Positions 15,514 through 21,068 of a stretch of 21,068 nucleotides of DNA are shown here, piece by piece. The notes beneath the pieces were generated by a model that saw only the letters and a list, made by a program, of their open reading frames with translations, did not search any database and was not told where the DNA came from. Positions within the stretch are counted from its first letter, which is position 1, and every line of letters begins with the position of its first letter. The position numbers and the translations under genes are program-made. The stretch covers positions 130,124 through 151,191 of the forward strand of contig NZ_KL585388.1 of NCBI RefSeq assembly GCF_000721935.1, in the 5' to 3' direction. The DNA is from Streptomyces sp. NRRL WC-3549 (lineage in GTDB: Bacteria > Actinomycetota > Actinomycetes > Streptomycetales > Streptomycetaceae).

Positions 15514-16052
15514 CAGTAACGCCCCGTTCGCGTCTGCTCATACAGGCGCTCGGCAAGCGCTCCGCCATGTCCACCGGCCCCCGCGCCCTTACGGTTGCGA
15601 GAGTTAGCGCGGTCGGAAAGCCATGCGTCAACCTCCTGGGTAACTTCCTTCATCACGTCACGGCCCATTACCCCGTTGAACGTGTATCCGGTGCCCGCGA
15701 ATTGCTCATGCTGGGAAGCCTGCGGAAGCTTGTTTTCCTTGGCAAGCTCTCGGTACTTGCGCTGCCAACCCTTGGCGTGGGAATCAAGAATTCGCTTGAT
15801 TCCGGCCGGCATAGGGTCGTCCTCATCATCAAATAGGTGCAGAGAATCCATTAGCTCTGTGCGAATCTGAGCGCGGGACGGCCCTGCCTCGGTGCGACGC
15901 TTGGAGATATCGGCGCGCTTACCGTCGATCTCTTCAAGCTGTGTGCGTAGCTGTTCGGCCAGGCTGACTAGCTCGGTGTCCTCGGCGTCGAAAGAGGCCG
16001 GGTCAATGTCGGCATCAGCCTCGGGCGCGGAATGCGGGTCTAGGAAACTCAT
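15513..16052 (-). CDS. 179-aa coiled-coil protein, possible scaffold
   Basis: Not recognised with certainty. An acidic N-terminus (EADADIDPASFDAEDTE) leads to a Gln/Glu/Lys-rich coiled-coil segment (about 28-58, SLAEQLRTQLEEIDGKRADI), then basic helical stretches (HAKGWQRKYRELAKENKLPQ) and a flexible Gly-rich tail ending LYEQTRTGRY. An acidic coiled-coil protein between adaptor and portal genes recalls scaffolding proteins, which normally precede the major capsid gene, but here the capsid gene is absent. It could instead be a factor that modifies helper capsid assembly. Start ATG 16052 lies 3 bases after the adaptor stop; the end overlaps the portal start by one base. Confidence 0.7.
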   Translation of the reverse strand: MSFLDPHSAPEADADIDPASFDAEDTELVSLAEQLRTQLEEIDGKRADISKRRTEAGPSRAQIRTELMDSLHLFDDEDDPMPAGIKRILDSHAKGWQRKYRELAKENKLPQASQHEQFAGTGYTFNGVMGRDVMKEVTQEVDAWLSDRANSRNRKGAGAGGHGGALAERLYEQTRTGRY

Positions 16053-16055
16053 GGA

Positions 16056-16502
16056 TTAACCCCAATAGGTACGGTGGCGGAAAGCGGGAACGATCTGCGC
16101 TCGCTCGCATAGGTCGAAATCAGCGCCAGCGGCGACCGAGGTGATGCCGCCACGTCCTAGGTACCGGGCGATCTGCTGCTTTTCCTCGCGGGTGAGCGCT
16201 GGCTTGCCGAGAGTTGCGGCCCCGCCGTACTGGTACTGATACTCACCGGCCATTTCGGAGCGGTAGCCCTCGGGGTTGCGGAACCAGCGGATTACGGCCG
16301 TCGCGCAAATCATGCGGAACAGATAGGGCAGCGGGTCGGGACGAATACCGTCGATCCACGCTGCCTCAAGGTCGATCAGCTCGGAGGTATCGAGAATTCC
16401 CGTGCTGATCATGCTCCGCTCAGCGTCGGCATAGGTCGTGCCCATGCGCGTCTCTACGTCGTCAACGGTGCACATGGGTACCGGCTCAATTGGTGTCGTC
16501 AC
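16056..16502 (-). CDS. Head-tail adaptor (Gp19/Gp15/Gp42-like)
   Basis: A 148-aa protein with the signature AVIRWFRNPEGYRSEMAGEY followed by QYQYGGAATLGKPALTREEKQQIARYLGRGG, typical of actinophage connector proteins that bind under the portal and stabilise packaged DNA before tail attachment. The GTG start at 16502 overlaps the upstream 62-aa gene by 17 bases; an internal ATG at 16475 (MCTVDDVETRM) is an alternative. The usual second connector, stopper and tail terminator genes are missing, so any virion would need tails from another phage. Confidence 0.8.
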   Translation of the reverse strand: MTTPIEPVPMCTVDDVETRMGTTYADAERSMISTGILDTSELIDLEAAWIDGIRPDPLPYLFRMICATAVIRWFRNPEGYRSEMAGEYQYQYGGAATLGKPALTREEKQQIARYLGRGGITSVAAGADFDLCERAQIVPAFRHRTYWG

Positions 16503-16674
16503 GCGTGAGCCTCCGGAGATCAGCGAGCAATTCAGCTAGGGGAGTAGGGCGACCGGCTAGCACGTCGGCTGCCTGCCCTCGGATAAAGGCCGTGGCGATT
16601 GCCCAAGCGGCGGGGTCGTCGGCAAGTAGCGACATAGCAACGTCGCGGTCAATGCGGATCGTGATTACGTGCAT
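16486..16674 (-). CDS. Small hypothetical protein (62 aa)
   Basis: Starts at ATG 16674 (MHVITIRIDRDVAMSLLADD) with GGGGGG about 6 nt upstream, ends TRDDTN and overlaps the adaptor start by 17 bases. A short beta strand followed by amphipathic helices (AWAIATAFIRGQAADVL, LAELLADLRRL) is predicted by eye. No family is recognised. The open frame extends far upstream, but that part reads over the zinc-finger gene in another frame and is not used. Overlap on both sides and a strong ribosome site support it as real. Confidence 0.7.
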   Translation of the reverse strand: MHVITIRIDRDVAMSLLADDPAAWAIATAFIRGQAADVLAGRPTPLAELLADLRRLTRDDTN

Positions 16675-16832
16675 GTTGAACCCCCCGCGCGGAACCGGCG
16701 CTGTCGGATGCGAGTGGAAACCCGCTTGCACTCCTGGGAGCAGTGTTCGGAGGGAATGCCGCCGTGCCGGATATCCAGGAACCGTGAGCCACAGATGCGG
16801 CAGCGGGAACGAGAGACGGAAATGGCAGTCAC
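16665..16832 (-). CDS. Zinc-finger peptide (55 aa), first gene of the packaging operon
   Basis: GTG 16832 to TAA 16665 encodes a short basic protein with SRCRICGSRFLDIRHGG and EHCSQECKRVSTRIRQRR: a CxxC (C14, C17) and a CxxxC (C33, C37) that can bind one zinc, followed by an Arg-rich tail. AAAGGGGG lies 7 nt before the GTG, an excellent ribosome site. The stop overlaps the next gene's start by 10 bases. A perfect 13-bp palindrome spans the start codon. The protein resembles small phage zinc-finger regulators or HNH-like fragments but lacks an HNH motif. A role in transcription control or antitermination of the operon is speculative. Confidence 0.65.
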   Translation of the reverse strand: MTAISVSRSRCRICGSRFLDIRHGGIPSEHCSQECKRVSTRIRQRRFRAGGSTCT

Positions 16833-16840
16833 TTAGTGAC
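16828..16840. promoter_or_regulatory. 13-bp palindrome across the first start codon
   Basis: GTCACTTAGTGAC is a perfect dyad with a single central base and includes the GTG of the zinc-finger gene. It could be an operator, or an RNA hairpin that partly hides the start site. Confidence 0.45.
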
Positions 16841-16875
16841 CCCCTTTCTGGTCTGTGACTCAAGGGGAAATAAAA

Positions 16876-16920
16876 GGGCCCTCTCGGAGGGAGGCGGACC
16901 GAAACCAACCGAGAGGGCCC
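16876..16920 (-). terminator. Intrinsic terminator in the leader of the packaging operon
   Basis: GGGCCCTCTCGG (16876-16887) and CCGAGAGGGCCC (16909-16920) form a perfect 12-bp stem with a 21-nt loop. On the - strand the stem is followed by TTTTATTT. It lies between the candidate operon promoter (17067-17095) and the first gene (16832), so late transcription must pass it. Confidence 0.85.
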
Positions 16921-16999
16921 CGCCACACGTGCGCACGCTCAACCGGCGGAGAGAGGACCGGGAGCGATGTTGCGCACGGGCGAGATATCGAGAGAGGCA

Positions 17000-17021
17000 C
17001 CCCGTAACGTTCCGGGGTGGT
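17000..17021 (-). repeat. 22-bp near-palindrome, copy 3
   Basis: On the + strand CCCCGTAACGTTCCGGGG followed by TGGT; on the - strand it reads ACCA plus CCCCGGAACGTTACGGGG. It is inverted relative to copies 1 and 2 and lies just downstream of the candidate operon promoter, before the leader terminator. Confidence 0.8.
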
Positions 17022-17060
17022 TAGCGCGAAACCCTGGGACGCCAGGACAACGAATCGCGC

Positions 17061-17103
17061 GTGTGCGCTCTACCCATAGAGAGAGTGTTGGTAAAGCACA
17101 CAC
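17061..17103 (-). promoter_or_regulatory. Candidate late promoter with overlapping 14-bp dyad operator
   Basis: GTGTGCGCTCTACC (17061-17074) and GGTAAAGCACACAC (17090-17103) are inverted with 12 of 14 matches around a 15-bp spacer. On the - strand, TTTACC (17095-17090), a 17-bp spacer and TAGAGC (17072-17067) form a plausible -35/-10 pair inside the dyad, so a bound repressor would cover the promoter of the packaging operon. Confidence 0.45.
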
Positions 17104-17224
17104 GGGGGCGGAACGGACATAGGCGACAACGCTGTTACCGTTTCGTTATGTGAAGAGAAAGGCGGCGGATATCAGCGGGAGGGGATCGGCACCACCGACG
17201 AGAATCGACACACCCTGAAACCCT

Positions 17225-17240
17225 CTCTGACCTGGGGTTA
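17225..17240 (+). repeat. 16-bp inverted repeat, left arm (other arm 19352-19367)
   Basis: CTCTGACCTGGGGTTA. Its exact reverse complement, TAACCCCAGGTCAGAG, lies at 19352-19367 beside attR. The two arms bracket the integrase gene. A shorter match, TCTGACCTG, is found at 9184-9192 close to attL. Confidence 0.75.
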
Positions 17241-17509
17241 CTGTTACTGGAGTGTGTTGAGTGTTGATTCTGATAGAGAAAGTAGGTCCCCTATGGAGTT
17301 TCCACGGAGCAACCAAAAACAGTTCTCAGGAACAGCACTCGACACACTCGCCCCCTCTTCGCTGTGTTACGGCGCTTTTCCTTCCCGCTGCACCCAAAGG
17401 CTCTGTACGCCTCTCTGGCGGCCTCTCGGGGGCGTGCTGGTGCTCGGCCCCACCTGTGGTCTGTAAGCCGCTCAGACGGCCGCCTGTGGCTTCCTGAGGG
17501 CAAAGTGAA

Positions 17510-17541
17510 GGGCCCCGTTCGGATCACTCCGAACGGGGCCC
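17510..17541 (-). terminator. Terminator of the integrase gene
   Basis: GGGCCCCGTTCGG (17510-17522) and CCGAACGGGGCCC (17529-17541) form a perfect 13-bp stem with a 6-nt loop, 21 nt after the integrase stop. The following bases on the - strand are only weakly T-rich. Confidence 0.8.
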
Positions 17542-17562
17542 CTGGTTGTGTGCTGCCTGTGG

Positions 17563-19257
17563 CTAGGCGGTCGTGTGCTGGCGTGTGCGCTCCACGAACT
17601 CAACTCCCGCATCTATCGCAGCAAGTGCGGCCGGGTCGCTCTCGTCCCGCCAGTGGACCGTTAGCCGGTCAAGGATTGGTGTTCGGTCGCCCCGGTACCT
17701 CGGCGCTGCCAGAACGATTCCCTTTTCCGTCAGTGCGGCTTTCAGTAGCGCGCGCTGTCCGCCGATGCCCGCACCGTTCCAGAGCGCCGTCACGGCCTCG
17801 GGGTCCATGAGCGGGGAGAGGTCCGCCTCTATGGACAGCGTGGCTAGCTCCGCCTTATGCGCGTCGATCTGTGCGTTCAACTCCCGCCACAGATACTCGT
17901 AATCTGCCTCGGACATGCGGCCGAGTAGGAACCGCTCCTTGCGGAGTTCGATCTCTCGGCCTACCGCTGATTCAAGGGCGGCGGTTACCTGGATCTTTCG
18001 AGCCTCTTTTTCGGGGTCCTTGTACGACAGCCACTCTTTCGCGATGGCGTGCAAGGTGTCCGACTCGGGGGAGAGGCTGAGTACGTGGTTAATCCACAGC
18101 ATCTCTACCGCTGAATCAATGCGGGTGCGTTCGGTCGCCACGCCCTTGCACGACGATTCCCCCTCGGTCTGCCGTGCGTAACAGCGGTAGTTGACCCCGC
18201 CGTTTGCCATCTGTCCGGCACACAATCCGCAGCGCAGCGAGGCAGAAAGGAGGGCGACGATTTCCCGCTTTCCTCGGGTGCGGTCACCGATGCTGGTTCC
18301 CTTCTGAGACCGGCTGGCAAGAATGGACTTGATCTTGACGTGTTCCGCGAACGTGATCACGCCCTCTCCGCAAGAGATGGGGTGGCCGTTTTTGTCCATG
18401 AGTGGCGTACCGCCCCGGTGGTACTTGCCGTTCCACTTGCCCTTAGCGTCAAGCTGCCTTTCCCGCTGTGCGACGAAACCGGCCCAAGTGACAGCGTGGG
18501 CAAGACTGATGATTCCGGGGCCGCTCCACTTCTTGCCGTGGCGGGTCGACAGGCTTTCGCCATTCAGTGTGTTGGCAATCCAATTTGGCGTCTTTCGGTC
18601 AAGCAGGTATTCGGCAATGCGCCGAGCGAGCGGGTATTCCTTGGGGTCGTGCTCCAGCTTTCCGCCAGCGGAGCGCAGACCGAACGGTGTTACGCCACCG
18701 GTCCACTTGCCCTCGGCCTTACCGGCGTCCATTCCCAGCTTCACAAAGTCGGCCAAGTCTGAGACTTGTTCGCGCGCTTGCTCGCTAAGAATCGCAAGGA
18801 TCATTCGCTGTCGCTGGGAGTCGATCGATTCGGCCACGACGTAGATTCGGGCCCCTTGTTCCTCGAACGTGTCCAGCAACAGGCCGACTTGACCCATGCC
18901 CCGCCGGGAGAGCCGAGAGGTTTTGTACACGTACAGCGTCGCGGAAAGGCCAGCGTCTGTGATGGCGGCGCAAGCTTGCTCGAACTCCTCGCGCCGTACG
19001 TAGGACTTGGACGCGGAACGCTGTTCAAACCACACGTGCCGAATGGTCTTACCTTCGCGTGCGGCGTGCTCACACATGCGGCGGACCTGTAGACGGAGAG
19101 CGCTTAGCGAATCCTTCTTCTTGCTGCGGCGGATATACATTTCCGCCAAGTCAGCGGGTGCGCCTACCGCCGGAATCCAGAGCCCAAGTTCTTTCAGGTC
19201 GTTGTCCTCGAACCCGAGGGCACGCAGCGCGGGGAGGTCTTCCCGTTCCATGGTCAT
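17563..19257 (-). CDS. Large serine recombinase (phage integrase)
   Basis: Site-specific integrase that catalyses attP x attB recombination by double-strand cleavage at a 2-bp core. The 564-aa product has the resolvase-type catalytic domain (YIRRSKKKDS with S45; YKTSRLSRRGMGQ 111-123; ESIDSQRQRMILAILSEQAR 143-162), the recombinase domain (GKWTGGVTPFGLR), a zinc ribbon (C343, C346, C359, C370) and a C-terminal helical/coiled-coil region. This is the complete order for large serine integrases. Start ATG 19257 (an ATG at 19251 is also possible) has only a weak ribosome site. It lies next to attR and reads inward; no excisionase follows. The reconstructed attP, with dyad arms and central TG, matches this enzyme class. 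Confidence 0.96.
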   Translation of the reverse strand: MTMEREDLPALRALGFEDNDLKELGLWIPAVGAPADLAEMYIRRSKKKDSLSALRLQVRRMCEHAAREGKTIRHVWFEQRSASKSYVRREEFEQACAAITDAGLSATLYVYKTSRLSRRGMGQVGLLLDTFEEQGARIYVVAESIDSQRQRMILAILSEQAREQVSDLADFVKLGMDAGKAEGKWTGGVTPFGLRSAGGKLEHDPKEYPLARRIAEYLLDRKTPNWIANTLNGESLSTRHGKKWSGPGIISLAHAVTWAGFVAQRERQLDAKGKWNGKYHRGGTPLMDKNGHPISCGEGVITFAEHVKIKSILASRSQKGTSIGDRTRGKREIVALLSASLRCGLCAGQMANGGVNYRCYARQTEGESSCKGVATERTRIDSAVEMLWINHVLSLSPESDTLHAIAKEWLSYKDPEKEARKIQVTAALESAVGREIELRKERFLLGRMSEADYEYLWRELNAQIDAHKAELATLSIEADLSPLMDPEAVTALWNGAGIGGQRALLKAALTEKGIVLAAPRYRGDRTPILDRLTVHWRDESDPAALAAIDAGVEFVERTRQHTTA

Positions 19258-19351
19258 CCGTTCGCCGAAGTTGAACCGCTCCGGCGTAGGGGCCGCGCGC
19301 TACCGGCGTTCAGAGAGGCGGCCGGTAAAGCGAAAACCGAGAGAATCGGTA

Positions 19352-19367
19352 TAACCCCAGGTCAGAG
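19352..19367 (-). repeat. 16-bp inverted repeat, right arm
   Basis: TAACCCCAGGTCAGAG, exact reverse complement of 17225-17240, ending 25 bp before the crossover TG of attR. It could be an accessory site for the integrase or its directionality factor, or an operator over the integrase promoter. Confidence 0.75.
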
Positions 19368-19370
19368 CGG

Positions 19371-19411
19371 TGTTGCTCCGTTGGTCCATGGGTGCCCCTG
19401 GTGCTACATCG
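19371..19411 (+). other. attR of the integrated element
   Basis: The element arm runs from 19371 through TTGGTCCATGGG to 19392, then the shared TGCCC (19393-19397) and chromosomal CTGGTGCTACATCGG. Joined to the attL arm it gives the dyad attP. Joining the chromosomal halves gives GACATCGCC-TGCCCCTGGTGCTAC, which reads IACPWCY in frame. Confidence 0.85.
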
Positions 19412-20103
19412 GGAAGGCCCGCTTCGAGAAGGGCCTGGCCGCCTTCGCCCACCGCGACGAGGTCGAGGTGGTCCACCGCTCCTTCGAGCTCGACCCCGGA
19501 CGCGCCAAGGGCGACACCGAGCAGGTGGTCGGCATGCTGGCGCAGAAGTACGGCCGCACCCCCGAGGAGGCCCGGGGCATGGAGGCCAACGTCGCGGCGA
19601 ACGCCCGGGCCGAGGGGCTCGGCTACCGCACCGAGGGGCGTGACCACGGCAACACCTTCGACATGCACCGGCTGCTGCACCTGGCCAAGGCACGCGGACG
19701 CCAGGACGAGCTGCTGACCCTCCTCTACCGGGCGAACTTCGCCGAGGAGCGCTCCGTCTTCGACGACGCCGTACTGGCCGAGGTCGCCGTGGAGGCGGGG
19801 CTGGACGCCGACGAGGCGCGCGCGGTGCTGGCCGACCCGTCGGCGTACGCCGACGACGTGCGGGCGGACGAGCGCGAGGCGTCCGAACTGGGTGCCGACG
19901 CCGTGCCGTTCTTCGTGTTCGACCGGCGTTACGGCATCTCCGGCGGCCAGCCCTCCGAGGTGTTCGGCCAGGCCCTGGAGCAGGCGTGGAAGGACCGCCA
20001 GGTCACCGGGCTCGTCCCGGTGGGAGGCGGCGGCGCCGCGGCCTGTGACGCGGACGGTTCCTGCGAGGTGCCCGGGGCGGACGGCTCCGGCCGGACCGCC
20101 TAG
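19381..20103 (+). CDS. FrnE/DsbA-like oxidoreductase, 3' part with possible element-supplied start
   Basis: Encodes CPWCYIGKARFEKGLAAFAH onward: active-site CPWC, the helical insert, cis-proline loop AVPFFVFD and the GGQPSEVFGQAL helix of FrnE-type thiol oxidoreductases. From the Cys codon at 19393 it has 236 residues; with the ten at 9115 the native protein is 246 aa. In the integrated state the first in-frame start is TTG 19381 inside the element arm, giving MVHG-CPWC and a 240-aa product that lacks the first beta strand. No convincing ribosome site precedes it; TATAAC at 19350-19355 is a possible -10 without a good -35. It may be silent, or made in altered form. The Cys-containing tail (CDADGSCEV) is a normal variant. 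Confidence 0.85.
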   Translation: MVHGCPWCYIGKARFEKGLAAFAHRDEVEVVHRSFELDPGRAKGDTEQVVGMLAQKYGRTPEEARGMEANVAANARAEGLGYRTEGRDHGNTFDMHRLLHLAKARGRQDELLTLLYRANFAEERSVFDDAVLAEVAVEAGLDADEARAVLADPSAYADDVRADEREASELGADAVPFFVFDRRYGISGGQPSEVFGQALEQAWKDRQVTGLVPVGGGGAAACDADGSCEVPGADGSGRTA

Positions 20104-20151
20104 CCGGGCGCCCCGCGCGGGGAGGCCGAGGGGAGAGAAGTCCAAGCGCGG

Positions 20152-20177
20152 GGGCGGTTCCTCCATGGGGACCGCCC
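20152..20177 (+). terminator. Hairpin after the oxidoreductase gene
   Basis: GGGCGGT (20152-20158) and ACCGCCC (20171-20177) pair across a 12-nt loop, 48 nt after the stop. There is no T tract, so its role as terminator is tentative. Confidence 0.35.
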
Positions 20178-20236
20178 GGCGGTCCCGGGCAGTGTGGGGT
20201 CCGCCGCCGGGCCGGTGACGGCTTACGCGGCGGCCT

Positions 20237-20254
20237 CGGAACCCTGTGGTTCCG
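20237..20254. promoter_or_regulatory. Palindrome upstream of the beta-helix gene
   Basis: CGGAACCCTGTGGTTCCG has perfect 7-bp arms around CTGT, about 100 nt before the TTG start of the beta-helix gene. It could be an operator or a small hairpin; its arms do not match the operator at 6588. Confidence 0.35.
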
Positions 20255-20355
20255 CCCCCGGCCGACCGGACGGCGTAGGCGCCGGGTAGCACCCCAGGGT
20301 GTCGTCCCGGCGGCCGTGGCCCGGCCGGCTCCGCTCCTGGACGAGAGGACAACCC

Positions 20356-21068
20356 TTGTCGATCAGCACATCGCTCCCGGGCCGGATCGCCGGCTTACTC
20401 GCGCTGGCCGCGATGACGTCAGGCGCCGGTCTGCTCGGCGCCTCCCCCGCCACCGCCGCCACCGGTGCCCACTACGTGGACTGTTCGGCAGCCGCCGACG
20501 GCGACGGTTCGGCCGCCTCCCCGTGGAACGCCCTCGCCTCCGCGAACGCCCACACGTTCGGCGCCGGAGACACGCTCCTGCTCAAGCGCGGCACCCGGTG
20601 CACCGGGCAGCAACTCGCCCCGAAGGGCAGCGGCAGCGCCTCGGCGCCCGTCACCGTCGACGCCTACGGGCAGGGCGCGAAGCCCCTGCTCGCGGGGGAG
20701 GGCAAGGTGACCGACGTCGTCCTCCTGCACAACCAGCAGTACTGGCAGATCAAGAACCTGGAGATCACCAACACGGGCGCCACGGCCGCGAAGCGGCGCG
20801 GAGTCCACATCGTGCTGGAGGACTTCGGCACCGGGCACTCCTACCTCCTGGAGGGGCTGGACGTCCACGACGTCAACGGCGACCGCGGCAGGAAGGACGA
20901 CGACGCCAGCGCGGGTATCTTCTTCGAGGTGCTCGGCAACACCACCCCGACGCACTTCGACGACGTACGGATCACGAACAACACGATCCGCTCGGTCGAC
21001 CGGTACGGCATCGAGTTCTGGACCCGGTGGATGACCCGGCCGGAACTCGCCAACCAGAACTGCGGCAG
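20356..21068 (+). CDS. Secreted right-handed beta-helix protein, 5' part (runs off the window)
   Basis: Open to the end of the window: 237 codons visible. The TTG start at 20356 has GAGAGGA about 6 nt upstream. A signal peptide (MSISTSLPGRIAGLLALAAM to ASPATAAT) leads to HYVDCSAAADGDGSAASPWN, the common N-terminus of extracellular beta-helix proteins, then helix rungs such as WQIKNLEITNTG, SYLLEGLDVHDVNG and DDVRITNNTIRSVDRYGIEF. This architecture is used by pectate/polysaccharide lyases and related carbohydrate-binding proteins; the catalytic part is outside the window, so the activity is not known. The pectin context to the left makes a polysaccharide target likely. Confidence 0.82.
   Translation, partial: MSISTSLPGRIAGLLALAAMTSGAGLLGASPATAATGAHYVDCSAAADGDGSAASPWNALASANAHTFGAGDTLLLKRGTRCTGQQLAPKGSGSASAPVTVDAYGQGAKPLLAGEGKVTDVVLLHNQQYWQIKNLEITNTGATAAKRRGVHIVLEDFGTGHSYLLEGLDVHDVNGDRGRKDDDASAGIFFEVLGNTTPTHFDDVRITNNTIRSVDRYGIEFWTRWMTRPELANQNCG

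Larger units (their letters stand above)
16921..17509. other. Non-coding control region between integrase and packaging operon
   Basis: About 590 bp with no gene I can support. It holds the third 22-bp near-palindrome, a 14-bp dyad with a candidate - promoter, and one arm of the 16-bp inverted repeat. A 57-codon + frame from ATG 17293 lacks recognisable content and overlaps nothing conserved. A replication origin could also sit here, but no iteron series is visible. Confidence 0.6.
9145..19394. mobile_element. Serine-integrase element with a DNA-packaging module (satellite-like or reduced prophage)
   Basis: A segment of 10,248 bp plus the duplicated TG core interrupts a chromosomal gene. It has visibly lower GC and phage-type genes: serine integrase next to attR, an XRE regulator and small cysteine-containing genes near attL, and a - strand operon for adaptor, portal, MuF-like protein, small and large terminase. 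There is no major capsid protein, maturation protease, tail, holin/lysin, primase or recognisable excisionase. All ORFs are open from start to stop with good spacing and overlaps, which argues against long decay. It could be a phage satellite that supplies its own packaging vertex to helper capsids, or the clean remnant of a prophage deletion. The boundaries are well supported; the lifestyle is inference. Confidence 0.9.

Noticed and set aside
16675..16926. Longer version of the 62-aa gene starting at 16926
   Set aside because: The extra part runs over the leader terminator and the zinc-finger gene in another frame; ATG 16674 has the strong ribosome site.
17254..17497. Small + frames in the control region, including ATG 17293
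   Set aside because: No recognisable domain, overlapping alternatives in two frames, and a run into the integrase terminator region.
1..21068. CRISPR arrays, rRNA and tRNA genes
   Set aside because: No regular repeat-spacer pattern and no rRNA or tRNA sequence was seen; the element uses a protein-coding attB instead of a tRNA gene.

Overview
The window is high-GC DNA with Streptomyces-style gene content: twin-arginine signal peptides, GTG/TTG starts, GC-rich hairpins and IclR/XRE regulators. It has two parts: a chromosomal pectin-degradation neighbourhood, and a 10.25 kb phage-derived integrated element with visibly lower GC that splits one chromosomal gene.

Left chromosome (1-9144): three secreted pectin enzymes on the + strand (rhamnogalacturonan acetylesterase, PL1 pectate lyase, CE8 pectinesterase) meet, tail to tail, a class B penicillin-binding protein gene on the - strand. 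That gene carries 18 bases matching the Tn5/Nextera mosaic end (4466-4483) exactly where its SxxK active-site region is encoded. This is almost certainly a library or assembly artefact that creates a false frameshift. Next come a GNAT acetyltransferase and an IclR-family regulator (- strand), divergent from a ketoglutarate-semialdehyde-type dehydrogenase coupled to a YesU-like DUF1349 protein. Together these look like uptake-independent pectin attack plus part of uronate catabolism under IclR control. Right chromosome (19395-21068): the rest of the split gene, then the start of a secreted beta-helix protein, which continues the pectin/polysaccharide theme.

The element (about 9145-19394) lies inside a FrnE/DsbA-like oxidoreductase gene, exactly at the codons for the CPWC active site. 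The left fragment (9115-9174) ends as CPWT plus a short tail; the right fragment (19381-20103) keeps CPWC. Both junctions share TGCCC. Joining the element ends gives an attP of 46 bp with 19/22 dyad symmetry around a central TG, as expected for the large serine integrase encoded at 17563-19257.

Element layout: near attL are three tiny - strand genes (a membrane peptide and two cysteine-containing proteins), divergent from an XRE-TPR regulator across an operator-like region. A - strand operon then runs from 16832 to 10996: zinc-finger peptide, 62-aa protein, head-tail adaptor, 179-aa coiled-coil protein, portal, MuF-like minor capsid protein, a structured 134-nt intergenic block, small terminase, large terminase, terminator. 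No major capsid protein, protease, tail, lysis or replication gene is present, yet every packaging ORF is intact and most are tightly coupled. This looks like a satellite-like element (or a very cleanly reduced prophage) that encodes only the DNA-packaging vertex. Three copies of a 22-bp near-palindrome, a 14-bp dyad over a candidate promoter, and a strong terminator in the operon leader suggest a repressor/antitermination circuit.
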